Shown in pieces: positions 62,691 through 64,000 of a stretch of 64,000 bases of DNA. The position numbers and the translations under genes are program-made. The DNA comes from Plantago elongata (taxonomy: Eukaryota > Streptophyta > Magnoliopsida > Lamiales > Plantaginaceae): assembly GCA_036897095.1 (NCBI GenBank), contig JAYMSP010000243.1:1-64000 (forward strand), given 5' to 3'. The notes beneath the pieces are model-generated. The model searched no databases, had not been told where the DNA came from, and saw nothing but the letters and a program-made list of their open reading frames with translations. Position 1 is the first letter of the stretch. Every line of letters starts with the position of its first letter.

Positions 62691-64000
62691 ATTGAGACTA
62701 AAATGACGGACTGAAATGCAAATTAACACATTAGTGTCCATTTCTCGCGTCACGAAGCCGGGTTAAAACAGTTTTCGCGGATTTCGGGTCATAAACGATT
62801 TTAGACTGATAATAAATCGTCATTCTCAAATAGGCGAGAACATTACTCAAATAGCTCAATACATTACTCGAATAGGCAAACACATTACTAGAATAAATGA
62901 ATTTACCACACTTCCATCCATTTCGCGGTCGCTAGATTGGGTTATATAATTTCGCGGGTTATTGAGTAGATCCATTTAAGATAAATTAAAAAATGAACCG
63001 TCATTTTAGATAGGAACATTACTCAAATAGTTGATAACATTACCCAAATATATGTGAACATTACTAATACATATAAATAGTTGTAAATGGCACCAATATA
63101 GTTAAGAACATTATACCCTCGAACATCAATCGTATAAATGAGAACATTACAATACGTACACATATTGTGAAAAATTATAATATACGTAAAAAAAAACATT
63201 TACATTCATAATTGAGAACATTACGTATATATCTAAGAACATTGTTTGGATAATGACATCATTTTTTCTATTATATAGACTTGTTTGAGATTTATTAATT
63301 TCCAAACTGACTAGAGATTTCTATACGTAGTATGCAATTTATTTACATGTTTGGTCATCCATCCAAAACTCCCAGCAAGACTTATGTCAACTTCATCTCA
63401 TCATTTATCTGTGCAAAGAATATTATACGCATTAGCATAAACCTTACACACATCACCGAAAACATTCCATACATCACATTGAAAATTACATCATACTTTT
63501 TTCATTCACGAGGTTGTAGATGAACAAGCAAAAACATCACATATATAATTGAGAACATTATAAGCATAATAATGAACATTGTAGTTATGATTGAAAATAT
63601 TAAACATATAATTTGGACAATAATGCGATCAGTTATTGAATTTCAAATTGTAATGCACTTCTACATTCATTTCATACATTTTCAAAAACATTGAAAGAAT
63701 GAATTAGAACAATACATACATAATATATAGGATAATAATGTCACGATTATAAACATTAGAGTTTAAGTTTTGATGTATACCATCAAAACATTAAATATAT
63801 CAACAAAAACATCAAAGATATGAGTAACTACATTAATCTTGTGCAATAAAATAATGATTTTAACATATTTGTAATATGAACAGTAGTTATAATTGTACTC
63901 TGTTTAATTTAGCATCATCAATATAGTCTAGAACATTACTAATATAATCCAAAACATATACAAATCTTCAAGAACATTTTAGCATTGTTGTGCGCAATTT
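62691..64000. repeat. Dispersed GAACATTAC(TCAAATA) word field to the window end
   Basis: From about 62,830 on, GAACATTAC, ACATTACTCAAATAG and AACATTA recur more than twenty times with irregular spacing. The left edge contains GAAGCCGGGTTAAAAC and a TTTCGCGG/TTCGGGTC cluster resembling the ends of the neighbouring element. No gene seen; it may be a further element cut by the window end. Confidence 0.55.

Noticed and set aside
55980-64000. LTR retrotransposon or virus-like remains in the right arm
   Set aside because: No protease, integrase, capsid or long terminal direct repeats were seen; recognisable pieces are LINE reverse transcriptase and an inverted-repeat element.

Overview
The window is nuclear DNA of a flowering plant, almost certainly a eudicot. 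It has AT-rich spacers, multi-exon genes with GT..AG introns, a nuclear tRNA gene, and tRNA-derived SINEs, plant-type LINEs, MITEs and Mutator-like relics. I cannot name the species. Exon models were built by eye from protein similarity and splice sites. All summed coding lengths are whole multiples of three, which supports them.

Host genes, left to right: a decayed CW/MBD methyl-CpG-binding gene (about 0.38-0.98 kb, +); the phytochrome-A signalling F-box gene EID1 (2.1-3.1 kb, +); a BGLU11-type GH1 beta-glucosidase with 13 exons (7.8-12.5 kb, +); two tandem SPX-RING ubiquitin ligase genes of the NLA/BAH1 type, 6 exons each (15.5-18.4 and 21.4-24.5 kb, +); a WDR89/GTS1-type WD40 gene with 8 exons (25.6-29.5 kb, +); the MutL-type mismatch-repair gene PMS1 with 11 exons (30.0-35.6 kb, -); tRNA-Val(AAC) (35.9 kb, +); and a very large FHA/AAA ATPase gene with 27 exons (44.1-55.1 kb, -).

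As I recall the Arabidopsis map, EID1, PMS1 and the AAA gene correspond to At4g02440, At4g02460 and At4g02480, while BGLU11, NLA and the AAA gene correspond to At1g02850, At1g02860 and At1g02890. The window therefore looks like one unduplicated version of a block that Arabidopsis keeps split between chromosomes 1 and 4.

Mobile DNA fills the spacers: a Mutator-like relic with a plant mobile domain and a MULE transposase on opposite strands (about 3.6-6.5 kb); a roughly 7-kb L1-type LINE (36.5-43.5 kb); a second, older LINE relic (56.4-58.0 kb, -); two SINEs with target-site duplications inside introns of GTS1 and PMS1; two copies of one MITE family; and a roughly 3.9-kb inverted-repeat element near the right end. 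Several spacers consist of dispersed short words repeated many times. No rRNA, CRISPR or complete LTR element was recognised. The genes do not form one pathway: EID1 acts in light signalling, NLA in phosphate/nitrate balance and salicylate, PMS1 in DNA repair, and GTS1 probably in ribosome biogenesis.
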